Source of the DNA: Aradus depressus
Taxonomy: Eukaryota; Arthropoda; Insecta; Hemiptera; Aradidae
Direction of reading: 5' to 3'
Assembly (NCBI GenBank): GCA_963662175.1
Contig: OY759219.1
Span: forward strand, 45,438,675-45,502,674
DNA: 64,000 bases
The translations under genes were made by a program, and so were the position numbers. Below, piece by piece: positions 1 to 10,008 of the stretch. The notes under the pieces are model-generated. The model did not search any database. It was given only the letters and a program-made list of their open reading frames with translations, and had not been told where the DNA came from. Positions within the stretch are counted from its first letter, which is position 1, and the number at the start of each line of letters is the position of its first letter.

Positions 1-106
1 AAAAGGAATAAATTTTTGAAGTATATATACATGGAAGATCGTACTTGACCAGAATTTTTTTATATATCACAACATTTAATGAATCAAACTTATGTTTATT
101 AATTCT
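1..106 (+). repeat. Partial copy of foldback arm, left of pol
   Basis: These bases repeat 2321-2426 in the same orientation and 1854-1960 inverted. They therefore come from the inner part of the foldback arm described at 1790-2483. The copy stops in mid-arm, where the retroviral pol sequence starts. The first 20 or so residues of the open frame that begins at 45 are translated foldback DNA and do not belong to pol. The element runs off the left edge of the window. Confidence 0.8.
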
Positions 107-1789
107 CTTAATTAACGAGCCAATTTTAAAATACCCAGATTTTTCAAAAACCTTCCATTTAACGACCGATGCGAGTAACGTAGCCCTCGGAGCAGTGCTC
201 AGTCAAAATTTTGACGGTGCAGATTTACCGGTATGCTTTGCAAGTAGAACCCTTAATGAATCGGAAACACATTCATCAACCATCGAAAAAGAACTCTTAG
301 CAATTGTTTGGGCAACCAAATATTTTCGTCCCTATTTATTCGGAAGAAAATTCAAAATATTTAGTGATCATCGACCCCTTCAATGGCTCTTTTCCCTTAA
401 AGAACCCAACTCAAAATTAGTTAGAATGCGTCTAAAATTAGAAGAATATGACTACGAGGTCATTTATAAAAAAGGAGTGCAAAACACCGTTGCTGATGCA
501 CTTTCGCGAATCGAACTAAATTTAGGCGAGACACAAACCACGGATGATATTATTCAGGAGATCATCGACGATTATTACGCGAAGAACCCCGAGAAAAGAC
601 CGAACGACCCACCGAACAGACCGACCGAATCCCTAATAGTAAATTTAGACGAGGAAAACGACTCAAGTGACGGACACACTATACATTCTAACGCAGAAGG
701 AAATACAACCCTCGAAATACCGATTATTGACGGACCCGTTAACTACGGTAATCACCAAATTATTATTTCGGAAGTAGAACATAGCCCCGCGAAACCCAAA
801 ATCACGACTCTTTTTGATCAAAAACAAAGAATAACTCTCCAACTCTCCAAAAATAATTTCGACCAGGATTTAATAAACTTCGTAAAAGAACATGTCGTCC
901 CGCGAGTAAAATATTGGATATATTTTGAATCAGATATCTATGAAAAATTCGCAGCCTCAATGATTCAACATTTCAAAACCTCGGAAATTAACTTCACGCG
1001 ATACACAACGAAATTAATTGACGTACTTGACAACTCGGAAATAAAAGACGTGATCGAAAATTATCATATAGGCAAGACTAACGACAGAGGACTTGACGAG
1101 ACCGACAACAAAATTAAACGGATATATTACTGGCCCAATTTACGGAAAACCATACAGACTTACATCAACAACTGCGAAATTTGCCAAGTGACTAAATACG
1201 ATAGACGACCCCTCAAAATCCAGTACAACATCACGCCTTCAGCCTCGAAACCTTTTCAAATTGTACGCATAGATTCCATTACACTCGAAAACACAAAGTT
1301 TCTCACTATTTTTGACACATTTTCAAAATACGCTCAAGCATACAGATTAACCTCGGGACAAGGCTTAGAAGTCGTAAATAAATTAATTACATATTTTACA
1401 CACCACAACATACCCGACACGATAACTTCGGACAACGGACTCGAATTTAACAACTCACTTGTAAAGGAGCTCTTAGCGTTACATAAAATAGACGTGCATT
1501 TTATATCATCGCAACACCCAGAATCAAACGGACCCATAGAACGATTCCACTCCACGCTAATCGAACATATCAGACTTTTAAATAATCGCAACGAATTTAA
1601 GACGGACACCATCGAAAGTAAAGTTAATTATGCCCTTCTGGCCTATAACAACTCGTTACATTCAGTTACGAAACTTAAACCCCTCGACATAATTTACGGA
1701 CACTTTGACAATAATTCCCCTTTCGCGATCGATTTAGAAAAACAGATAGTCAACAATTACATTACTAATCATAAGGAAAAATTAAATAA
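107..1789 (+). pseudogene. pol: Errantivirus-like pol, RNase H to integrase (5' and 3' parts missing)
   Basis: Open frame encoding the RNase H and integrase part of a Ty3/gypsy-class polyprotein. RNase H starts at LTTDASNVALG and continues through the ELLAIVWATKYFRPYLFG and FSDHRPLQWL motifs (about residues 25-155 of the frame). A linker of about 180 residues follows. The integrase shows a degenerate zinc finger (NYHIGKTNDRG, then CEIC, with the usual second His replaced by Asp). Its core keeps all three acidic residues: the Asp in VRIDSI, the Asp in TSDNGLEF and the Glu in PIERFHSTL, roughly residues 410, 463 and 497. Protease and reverse transcriptase are absent: the left end is joined to foldback DNA. 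The frame stops at 1793 because of the insertion at 1790, and the tail of the same gene resumes at 5111. With env (6524) and LTR (8267) downstream, this is the remnant of one provirus. Confidence 0.88.
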
Positions 1790-2483
1790 ATAAAAAATTC
1801 AGTAAAACTGAAAAGCACGGCCAAGTACGAAAAAAATATCTACCGAAGTAATTAATAAACATAAGTTTGATTCATTAAATGTTGTGATATATAAAAAAAT
1901 TCTGGTCAAGTACGATCTTCCATGTATATATACTTCAAAAATTTATTCCTTTTATTTTATTATTGTACGTTGTTTGTTTGTACGTAGAATATATTGTAAT
2001 TAAACTCTTTAAGTGACCGTTTAATTAAAAGAAGTTCAGGTTGGTCATTTCAGGTACTTGGCGACCTGCCTATAATAATTGTTTCTCCCCTGAGCATTTA
2101 GTTTGTTTCTAGAAAAATTCCATGATTACATGTGTTTTCAAATTTGCATTGATTGATACCATATTCCAGGTAGATAGCATTGTGTAAACTTAATCTTCGC
2201 GGCAGGTCGCCAAGTACCTGAAATGACCAACCTGAACTTCTTTTAATTAAACGGTCACTTAAAGAGTTTAATTACAATATATTCTACGTACAAACAAACA
2301 ACGTACAATAATAAAATAAAAGGAATAAATTTTTGAAGTATATATACATGGAAGATCGTACTTGACCAGAATTTTTTTATATATCACAACATTTAATGAA
2401 TCAAACTTATGTTTATTAATTACTTCGGTAGATATTTTTTTCGTACTTGGCCGTGCTTTTCAGTTTTACTGAATTTTTTATTT
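1790..2483. repeat. Foldback inverted repeat, 281-bp arms
   Basis: The left arm (1790-2070) is reverse-complementary to the right arm (2201-2483) with few or no mismatches, around a 130-bp loop (2071-2200). The inner ends read GCGACCTGCC and GGCAGGTCGC. No coding frame lies within. The outer end of the right arm is followed by a short direct repeat of its own inner sequence (TATATATCACAACATTTAAT at about 2484). Transcription through it would give a long hairpin. Confidence 0.88.
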
Positions 2484-2696
2484 ATATATCACAACATTTA
2501 ATGAATCAATGTCATTTTTCAACATACATTACGATCAGATTTTTTTATGATAAATACTTGTAGATGTCTATTTTAAATCTTTCTAACAGAATTCAAAAAA
2601 CTTACATTGTATTGCAAGTCTTAAAAAATACGTACAAAACTGACAGAAAATTCGATACAAAACTGAAAAAGAAAAGACATAAAAGACAAAACTCAT

Positions 2697-4735
2697 AGGC
2701 TATTCGTAAAGTAAGTTGACATTACTGGTGGGGATTCGAACCCCCAACCCTCTGGTCCGTAACGTGAGCATTTTGTAAAGTAAGTTGGTATTATTGGGAA
2801 GGATTCGAACCCGCAACCCTCGGGTTTGTAAAGAGAGCTATTTGTAAACTAAGTTGACATTACTGATCGGGACTCGAACCCGCAACCCTCCGGGTGGTAA
2901 CGTGAACTATTTATACAGGAAGTCATTATTACTGGTAGGGATTCGAAACCGCATCCCTCGGGTTGGTAAAGTAGGATATTTGTAAAATAAGTTGGTATTA
3001 CTAGTGGGGATTCGAACCCGCAACCCTCGGGTTCGTAACGTGAGCTATTTGTAAAATAAGTTGATATTACTGATCGCGACTCGAACCCGCAACTTTCGGG
3101 TTGGTAACGCAAGCTATTTGTAAAATAAGTTGATATTACTGATCGGGACTCGAACCTGCAACCCTCGGGGTGGTAACGTGGGCTATTCGTAAAATAAGTT
3201 GATATTACTGGTGGGGATTCAAACCCGCAACCCTCGGGTGGGTAACGTGGGCTATTCGTAAAATAAGTTGATATTACTGGTGGGGATTCAAACCCGCAAC
3301 CTTTGGGTTCGTAACGTGAGCATTTTGTAAAGTAAGTTGGTATTATTGGTAGGGATTCAAACCCACAATCCTCGGGTTGGTAAAGAGAGCTATTTGTAAA
3401 ATAAGTTGACATTACTGATCGGGACTCGGACCCGCAACCCTCGGGGTGGTAACGTGAACTATTTATATAGGAAGTCGTTATTACTGATAGGGATTCGAAA
3501 CCGCAACCCTCGGGTAGGTATCGTGGGCTATTCGTAAAATAAGTTGATATTACTGGTGGGGATTCAAACCCGCAACCCTCGGGTTGGTAACGTGGGCTAT
3601 TTATAAAGTAAGTTGATATTAGTGGTGGGGATTCGAACCGCAACCTTCGTGTTCGTGACGTGAGCTACTTGTAAAGTAAGTTGATATTACTGGTGGGGAT
3701 TAAAACCCCCAACCCTCGAATTCGTAACGTAAGCTATTTGTAAAATAAGTTTATATTACTGGTGGGGATTCAAACCCGCAACCCTCGGGTTGGTAACGTG
3801 GGCTATTTATAAAGTAAGTTGATATTAGTGGTGGGGATTCGAACCGCAACCTTCGTGTTCGTGACGTGAGCTACTTGTAAAGTAAGTTGATATTACTGGT
3901 GGGGATTCAAACCCCCAACCCTCGAATTCGTAACGTAAGCTATTTGTAAAATAAGTTTATATTACTGATCGGGACTCGAACCCGCAACTTCCGGGATGGT
4001 AACGCGAGCTATTTGTAAAATAAGTTGATATTACTGATCGGGAGTCGAACCCGCAACCCTCGGGGTGGTAACTTGAGCTTTTTGTAAAATAGGTTGATAT
4101 TACTGATCGGGAGTCGAACCCGCAACCCTCGGGGTGGTAACTTGAGCTTTTTGTAAAATAGGTTGATATTACTCGTCGGGATTCGAACCCGGAACCCTCG
4201 GGTTGGAAACGGGAGCTATTTATATAGTAAGTTGATATTACTGGTGGGGATTCGAACCCGGAGCCCTCGGGTTGGATACGGGAGCTATTTATATAGTAAG
4301 TAACGTGAGCTATTTGTAAAATAAGTTGATATTACTGATCGGTACTCGAACCTGCAACCCTCGGGTTGGTAACGCGAGCTATTAGTGAAATAAGTTGATG
4401 TTGCTGGTGGGGATCAGAACCCAACAATTTCGGATTGGTAACGTGAGCTATTTGTAAAATAAGTTGATATTACTGATCGGGACTCGAACCCGCAACCCTC
4501 GGGTTGGTATTGTGAGCTATTTGTAAAATAAGTTGATATTACTGATCGGGATTCGAACCCGCAACCCTTGGGTTCGTAACGTGAGCATTTTGTAAAATAA
4601 GTTGATATTACTCGGGGGGATTCGAACCCGCAACCCTCGGGTTGGTAACGTTGGCTATTAGCAAAGAATGTTGATATTACTGGTGCGGATTCGAACCCGC
4701 AACCCTCAGGTTGGTAACGTGGGAATTTGTAACTG
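2697..4735 (-). repeat. 69-bp tRNA-like minisatellite, about 29 units
   Basis: Tandem units of about 69 bp span 2 kb. On the minus strand each unit carries TAGCTCACGTTACC, like a Pol III A box, and GGGTTGCGGGTTCGAATCCC, like a tRNA T-arm with the B-box core GGTTCGAATCC. The T-arm segment is the best preserved part. A linker of about 20 bp (ATATCAACTTATTTTAC) joins the units. A 206-bp block of three units is repeated nearly intact at 3555 and 3761, showing recent higher-order duplication. The long minus-strand frame at 2849-3643 is an artefact of 69 being divisible by three (23-residue repeats) and is not a gene. Confidence 0.9.
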
Positions 4736-5110
4736 TCACTATTACACTGTATTAACTATCACTGCATAACAACGTTCCACATAATTAAAATGAAATATTT
4801 TGAAACTTTGATGACGTCATCCGGACGTCCGGACACTGAAAAAGGAAAAAAAAAAGTTATTTTTTGCTGACTTTGACCCCTTGTAACTTGGTCAAATATG
4901 AACTTTTTTGTCTACTTTTTTTTTTCATTTTGTTCAGCTCGGAGTTCTCGACACAACTATGTAGAGAAAAATGTTATTTTGTTATTGCATAACATACTTT
5001 TGTTGATGCAAAAAGTGGCATTTAGTGTCACGAGAAAAGTTACACAGCAGTGTCTTTTTCTTTCTTTTTTTTCGGACTTGGCCAGAGACACTGCCGTGTC
5101 TCCTGATTAG
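4736..5110. other. Unique right end of the insertion, with terminal hairpin
   Basis: Non-coding. A perfect hairpin (GAGACAC, loop TGCC, GTGTCTC) lies at 5085-5102, eight bases before the point where pol resumes. A related half-palindrome (cagcagtgtct) lies about 40 bp upstream. This geometry is typical of rolling-circle transposon 3' ends, but the last bases are TTAG rather than CTRR. Confidence 0.5.
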
Positions 5111-5475
5111 TTTATAACAAAATTAATGAGAGAAGCGCGCAAACCAAAGACAAAATTATCAGTAGACGTAATCAGGACCGCGAATCACTACCAGATATCC
5201 CACAAACCGTTTACGTTCGCAATAGGCAAAAACAAAGCAAAACAAAAAACAGATACAATCGGGAAACAATTACAAAAATAAACAAACAATTAAAAACAGC
5301 CACAATACACCCGCGACACCCTAACACACGCAAAAACATACACCTCTCCAACATCAAACGTCCCCGACACAAACAGAACAGAAAACAGTTGGACGTTGAG
5401 CGGCAAGTTCCGTCCGAAAGACCGACAGACAAACACACTAACGATGAGCCACGCCCTGGCGGCTCAAAAGACTAA
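5111..5475 (+). pseudogene. pol: Errantivirus-like pol, integrase C-terminal tail
   Basis: About 121 codons open from 5113 to the TAA at 5473. The reading frame starts YNKINERSAQTKDK and continues with a basic, Arg/Lys-rich tail. It fits as the direct continuation of the integrase interrupted at 1789: same base composition, and the phase is conserved across the insertion. The segment IHPRHPNTRKNIHLSN resembles the end of errantivirus integrases. It is separated from env by 1 kb, whereas in most errantiviruses pol and env abut or overlap. That suggests a further insertion in the gap. Confidence 0.7.
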
Positions 5476-5743
5476 AACTCAACGGTAATGACCTCACACA
5501 AGCGAACGGACTAAAAGCAATTTAGTATAGTTAAAGCTTAAAAATTAATAGGAAAAATTAATAATTAATTAATCACAATTAAATCGTGTTCAAAATTTCA
5601 TAAAATTAAATCACACTAAATTTAAAATTCAAATTTTACCTCCTGGGTAAGAGGCAAAACTACAACCGTCAATTTAGTTTGTAAGTTAGAAAGTAAGTAT
5701 GAATGTAAATGTTCATAAAACTCTGAGAAAGAAAGAAATAAGA

Positions 5744-5772
5744 TTATTATTATTATTATTATTATTATTATC
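5744..5772. repeat. (ATT)n microsatellite
   Basis: About nine to ten perfect ATT units in a run. Confidence 0.9.
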
Positions 5773-6205
5773 AAGAAATCCTATATGAAGGAAAATATTA
5801 TTACATTATGCGAATAGATAAGCAATCATATTATGAGAATATTATATTAAGAAAAATGAAAAAGTATATTATAAGAAATATTATTGACAAATATGCAAAA
5901 AGAAAGAAATATTATAAATAAAAATAATACATTAATTTAGTAGAGTAGGCAGCCGACACTGAGGGAATATCAAGGTCAAATGTTGCAATAAACAAATATT
6001 ATAATTAATGGAATATATTATAAGCATATTAAGAAAGAAATACAATTAAAGAAAAAGAAATATTATATTACAAAGAATTTAGAAAAATGAATTAGTAGTG
6101 AACCTTCGACACAGAGCGAATATCTAGGTCAATGGTTTCACAATGAAAGAAAGAATTATACTCCAAGGAAAGGAAGCATATTTATTAAGGAGAAATTGAA
6201 AAATA

Positions 6206-6293
6206 TTATAGGAAAGAATATACTATTACGAATTATATTTACTAGAAGATATTATAGGAAAGAATATACTATTAAGAATTATATTTACTAGAA
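6206..6293. repeat. 44-bp tandem duplication
   Basis: Two adjacent copies of a unit starting ATTATAGGAAAGAATATACT, differing at one or two bases. They are too similar to be old, and coding content is nil. Confidence 0.8.
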
Positions 6294-6523
6294 GTATTTT
6301 ATAAGAAGAAAAAATTAAGTTACCTAGCTGTAAGAAAATTAAATCATAAGAAAAGTAAAATAAGTAGATAATAATTTAGAATGTTAAGAACTAGCATGTT
6401 TTAAAGATAAATTTTATATTGTTTTTATATACTATAGAATAGACTATTTTATTTTAGATAATTATTACTAATATTAATATTAATTAATTAGATAACCCTA
6501 TACATTCAATTTATACACTCTAA

Positions 6524-8257
6524 CACTATATTACACTTTACATTACACTAACCATTATATTCAAATTCTATTATTATAGATTAGCCACCTACTTAACCTT
6601 CCCAGCACCTTCCTATGCTGCTAATATACAAGATATCACTAAAAATTCAGGAATATTACCCATCCATCTAGGACCCGCTAGATTACAAACCTCTGAACAC
6701 ACATTTATCCATTATTTTAACTTAGAAGAATTATACCTAGAATTTAATAATATAAATACCCAATATAACAAATTATTAGGCACTATTAATTATTTATTTT
6801 ATAATAAACTAACACTCGAAGAGTTTAGAACTTATCAAAAATTACTTAACGTAACAAAGGATAATGTCAAAGAAAAAATTGCTAACATACGCATTCATTC
6901 AGAAACTAAAAGATCCAGACGAGGATTAATTAATGGCTTAGGCTCAATAATGAAATTAATTACAGGAAATTTAGATTCCAAAGACGGTAATCGTTATGAC
7001 ACCTTACTTCACCATATTTCTAATAACGAACACAATTTGCAGGATCAATTGAATTCACAGTACTCTATAAACAATGACTTGATTCAATCATATAATGAAA
7101 CTTTATCCCTAATTCAAAGTAATAACGTAGAAATTAAAAATAAAATCTTACAATTAAACTCGGAACTAACACACGAAGTCCTCATCAGAAAGACTAAAAC
7201 TTTATTTTATCAAATACAAATTCATTTGTTTTCAATGCTACACATCCTACAAGATATTGAAAATTCTCTCACGTTTTGCAAACTCAAAACGATGCATCCC
7301 AGTATAATTACCACACACCAATTATTCCATGAAATTAAAAAGGTAAAAAGTTATTATAAAAATCAATTGCCATTTACCGTAGACTTTAAGAATATACTAG
7401 ATTTTGAAACCTTAATCCAGGTAAATTGTAAAATAGAAGTGAATAAAATAATTTATTTTTTGACTCTTCCCATCAATTCAAAAGATGAATATGAGCTAAC
7501 TAACTTATTTTCTATTCCGACTTTGTACAATAACAAATTCACTACTATTATACCAGATATTAACTATATACTAAACCCTAGAAATAAATTGTTAAATCTT
7601 AAATTTATGAAAAATACTTGTATTAAAATTCAGTACTACCAATGCTCAAATCTCATGGTCTCCCATTATCAACCTCCATGTGAAAAGGAAATCATTTCCA
7701 ACGGGACACCATCCTCCTGCCAATATACCGACGTAAGCATCAAGCAGAGCTTCATAGAGCCCGTTCCTGACACCACCCAATTCATTGCAGTATTTCCTGC
7801 TACCGAAGATATTACAATCATTAAAGACTCATCGACTGAGACGAAAAAACTTTACGGTATTCACCTTATCTCGCTCAGCCCTGGCGAACACTTTGTCTTC
7901 AATAATATCCCATTTCATCACACATCGAATACATCAGGAAAACCTCATATTGTTAATAATTTTAATTTAAATCTTAACCCTCATCAACATTCAAATTTCA
8001 CACTCGTATTAAAACCTGTAACTCTTAAAAAGATCGCTACCAACTCTTTTGTACCTATAGCGACTAAATCTAATTATTTTATTATCCCCAGTTTATGGAC
8101 ATTAATATTATATTTAACTATCCTAATTATTATTGTTATTTTTATTGTCAAATTCAAATGTAAAAAGTCTATTGGAAAAACTTCTGTAACCCATGTAACC
8201 ATTCCTATAGACTCTATACCTATTCACCACCACCTTTCAGGTGATGTTTCAATTTAG
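6524..8257 (+). CDS. env: Errantivirus-like envelope glycoprotein (F-type), open without an initiating ATG
   Basis: The frame is open for about 578 codons. The first internal ATG is at 6950, well inside the protein. The amino-terminal part contains a hydrophobic stretch ending FPAPSYAA that could be a signal peptide. KRSRR (about 6908-6921), a furin-type site, is followed by GLINGLGSIMKLITGN, matching the fusion-peptide region of baculovirus F-like insect retroviral envelopes. Cysteines lie in the ectodomain, and a single membrane segment (about 8099-8160, LILYLTILIIIVIFIV) precedes a short Lys-rich tail. Errantivirus env is expressed from a spliced RNA whose start codon lies in an upstream exon, so the missing ATG is expected rather than a defect. 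The polypurine tract overlaps the stop codon. Pol of the same provirus is broken, so the frame outlasted the element or the damage is recent. Confidence 0.85.
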   Translation, partial: HYITLYITLTIIFKFYYYRLATYLTFPAPSYAANIQDITKNSGILPIHLGPARLQTSEHTFIHYFNLEELYLEFNNINTQYNKLLGTINYLFYNKLTLEEFRTYQKLLNVTKDNVKEKIANIRIHSETKRSRRGLINGLGSIMKLITGNLDSKDGNRYDTLLHHISNNEHNLQDQLNSQYSINNDLIQSYNETLSLIQSNNVEIKNKILQLNSELTHEVLIRKTKTLFYQIQIHLFSMLHILQDIENSLTFCKLKTMHPSIITTHQLFHEIKKVKSYYKNQLPFTVDFKNILDFETLIQVNCKIEVNKIIYFLTLPINSKDEYELTNLFSIPTLYNNKFTTIIPDINYILNPRNKLLNLKFMKNTCIKIQYYQCSNLMVSHYQPPCEKEIISNGTPSSCQYTDVSIKQSFIEPVPDTTQFIAVFPATEDITIIKDSSTETKKLYGIHLISLSPGEHFVFNNIPFHHTSNTSGKPHIVNNFNLNLNPHQHSNFTLVLKPVTLKKIATNSFVPIATKSNYFIIPSLWTLILYLTILIIIVIFIVKFKCKKSIGKTSVTHVTIPIDSIPIHHHLSGDVSI

Positions 8258-8266
8258 GGGTGGAGG
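8255..8266 (+). promoter_or_regulatory. Polypurine tract of the provirus
   Basis: TAGGGGTGGAGG overlaps the env stop codon and directly precedes the 3' LTR. This is the usual position of the plus-strand primer site in retroviral replication. Confidence 0.7.
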
Positions 8267-8493
8267 AGTTATGTTACCTATTATTGTAAACCTCATCACA
8301 ATCTCATCCCCTCTCACCACCTGTGTATCAATCGCTATTGTTTCTTATCTCTTCCTGTATAGCTCTAGTCAGATAGACCACCAGTCCATCCCAGGCTCCC
8401 GAAGTTGCTGTACTCCCTGTATTGTATCATTGTGAGTTCAGTGTAATAAAGACTTTTTTTAAAAAGCAATCTTCGGCGTTACAAAAGTTAACT
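8267..8493 (+). mobile_element. 3' LTR of the errantivirus-like provirus
   Basis: A 227-bp LTR starting AGTTATGTTACC and ending AAAAGTTAACT, with the short AGTTA/TAACT inverted ends seen in errantiviruses. A polyadenylation signal AATAAA lies at 8445-8450. The LTR is followed by TATATATA, matching the alternating pyrimidine-purine target preference of the group. An alternative boundary is TGTTAC to GTTACA (8272-8483). No matching 5' LTR is in the window. Confidence 0.65.
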
Positions 8494-8494
8494 T

Positions 8495-8590
8495 ATATAT
8501 ATACACATTCACTACCCATATACACACACACACACAAGTTATATATATATGTGTGTGTGTGTGTATATGGGTAGTGAATGTGTATATATG
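8495..8590. repeat. Near-perfect inverted repeat with (CA)n core
   Basis: Arms of about 39 bp (8496-8535 and 8551-8589) pair across a short AT loop. Each arm holds ACATTCACTACCCATATACAC or its complement plus a CA/GT run. It sits directly after the LTR. It may be a small palindromic element or a snap-back artefact. Confidence 0.8.
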
Positions 8591-9097
8591 TATGTATAAG
8601 ATAACAAATATCATTTAAATTATGAAAATAGAAAAAAAAAAATATCAAAATATATAGGTAATGAAAAAAGGAAAAAAAAAAAAAAAAAGTTACAAAACAA
8701 GGAAGACTATATATAAAAAATGAGTAAAAAGAAAGGTAATAAAAAAAATTAAAAAAAAAGTAGGTACCTATGTGTAATTTTCTTCTTTATCATTTATCAT
8801 GCTTTGTCAGCTAGTACATAGGACTATAGTCTTATAAGATATGCTTTGCAGCTCTAACGTAAAAATTCAACTACACTGAAATGGCTGTGTGTTTGGCCTC
8901 CTTACGCAGACCTCACTGTGACTGCACCCAGATCACAGCGGGAATGTGCCGTTCTCCTGGAGTCACTTGGCTGGGCCCCGGGATAGTAGGTCCGTCATCA
9001 TGTTGTCTCTCTGGTCCGCTCTGATCTCCCTCAAATTATATGACTGCATATTATGACCACCTATTTTTCTTATTTTTTATTATTATTTTCTTTAAAA

Positions 9098-9134
<37 letters not shown>

Positions 9135-9240
9135 CTATATAATATATAGGTATATATTATATAGTGCGCAATACTGTAAAATACGCTAGATTGGCGCTAT
9201 GACCCTGGCTGTTGCGTGCCAAACAAAAACCCAAATACTA
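8591..9240. other. Non-coding, possible LINE 3' untranslated region
   Basis: A-rich and (AT)n sequence (a run at about 9096-9130) around a more GC-rich island at 8880-9030. No coding frame was found. Because the LINE on the minus strand ends its ORF at about 9241, part of this may be its 3' untranslated sequence. Confidence 0.4.
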
Positions 9241-9990
9241 CTACTGAACCGGAGTCTCAATTTCCTCGTCACATTTCCTGCACAGAGAGCTTCTAGCGAT
9301 GCCCATATTGTATAGGTGTTTGTTCATATGACAGTGTTCTATAATCAGCCCTGTCATAGCTCTTAGATCCATTCTGCTCATATTCAGGAGTTCTCGACTC
9401 CTTTTCTCTGAGGGTTCCGCTATAAAGAGTTTTGAATGTCTTTGCTTTGGGACCCGTCTCCAGAACTGGATGTGATTCCTGGTCAGCCAACCATTTATTG
9501 CCGCCCTTGCGGTGCTCTTGGAGATCCCGCAAAAGGGTTCCGGTCCTATAGGTTTACCGTCAGCTCCTGACCGGGCTAGTTGATCAGCCTTTTCGTTGCC
9601 CTCAAACCCCCAGTGGCCTGGCACCCATCTCAATTCCACTCTATTCTGGTCCGTCAGGGACTCCAGTGCTTGAAGGCATTCTAGGACGATTTTGGAATCT
9701 ATGATGACAGTTCGCAACACTTGCAGCGCTGCTTCGCTGTCAGACAATATCAAGATTCGCCCTCCCCTGATGTTCCGTCTCTTTATGAGCCAGGCGCACC
9801 CGAGGATGGCATATACTTCAGCTTGGAACACAGTAGGATACACACCTAGGGATATACTAGTATCTCCCTTGACTGTCCTCTCATGTATTCCAGCTCCAAC
9901 TTATCTCTCGGTTTTTGAGCCGTCTGTGAACCAGACCAGCTTATTCCGATCTTGGGTCTCAAGTTCCAGACAGTAGTTACTTCTGTCTGG
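9241..9990 (-). pseudogene. LINE ORF2, RNase H domain and C-terminus
   Basis: C-terminal part of a non-LTR retrotransposon polyprotein. RNase H catalytic residues are visible in order: Asp in WFTDGSK, Glu in QAEVYAIL, Asp in LSDSEAAL and Asp in NEKADQLA, plus RWVPGHWGFEGNEKAD. The tail has the paired-cysteine motif CRKCDEEIETP that precedes the end of ORF2 in Jockey/I/R1-type elements. An in-frame stop lies between TDGSK and the Glu motif (about 9905), and the frame shifts against the reverse transcriptase part near 10000. The copy cannot make protein. Clade assignment is tentative. Confidence 0.85.
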
Positions 9991-10008
9991 TATTGATACA
10001 TTAATTTT

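Larger units (their letters stand above)
1790..5110. mobile_element. 3.3 kb insertion splitting pol (Helentron/Helitron-like candidate)
   Basis: The pol reading frame left at about 1789 resumes at 5111-5113 in a compatible phase, so the DNA between is an insertion. It consists of a 281-bp-arm foldback (1790-2483), a 69-bp minisatellite (2697-4735) and a unique right end. That end has a perfect 7-bp hairpin (5085-5102) followed by CTGATTAG. A hairpin close to the right end, an internal minisatellite, inverted repeats near the left end and insertion at an A/T-rich T-T or A-T step fit non-autonomous Helentrons or Helitrons. A clear 5' TC terminus and 3' CTRR are lacking, so the class is inferred. 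It could also be several nested insertions. Confidence 0.5.
5476..6523. other. AT-rich stretch between pol and env
   Basis: No coding frame. It contains an ATT microsatellite (about 5744-5772). Two copies of a 44-bp unit lie in tandem at 6206-6293. A diverged pair of about 46-bp segments sits near 5947 and 6098 (gcagccgacactgaggg and gaaccttcgacacagagc). The repeats suggest an unrecognised AT-rich insertion between the two retroviral genes. Any env splice acceptor would lie near the right end. Confidence 0.6.

Noticed and set aside
45..110. Amino-terminal residues of the pol frame (MTRIFLYITTF...)
   Set aside because: Translated foldback-arm DNA, shown by the copies at 2321 and 1960.
2849..3643. 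264-codon minus-strand frame of 23-residue repeats (type CGFESPPVISTYFTNSPRY)
   Set aside because: It is a translation of the 69-bp minisatellite; the period is divisible by three, units change phase elsewhere, and the codons show no protein-like constraint.
2697..4735. CRISPR array
   Set aside because: Units are directly adjacent and whole-unit repeats without unique spacers, and the DNA is eukaryotic.
2697..4735. Cluster of functional tRNA genes
   Set aside because: Acceptor and anticodon stems are absent in every unit; only A-box-like and T-arm parts remain.
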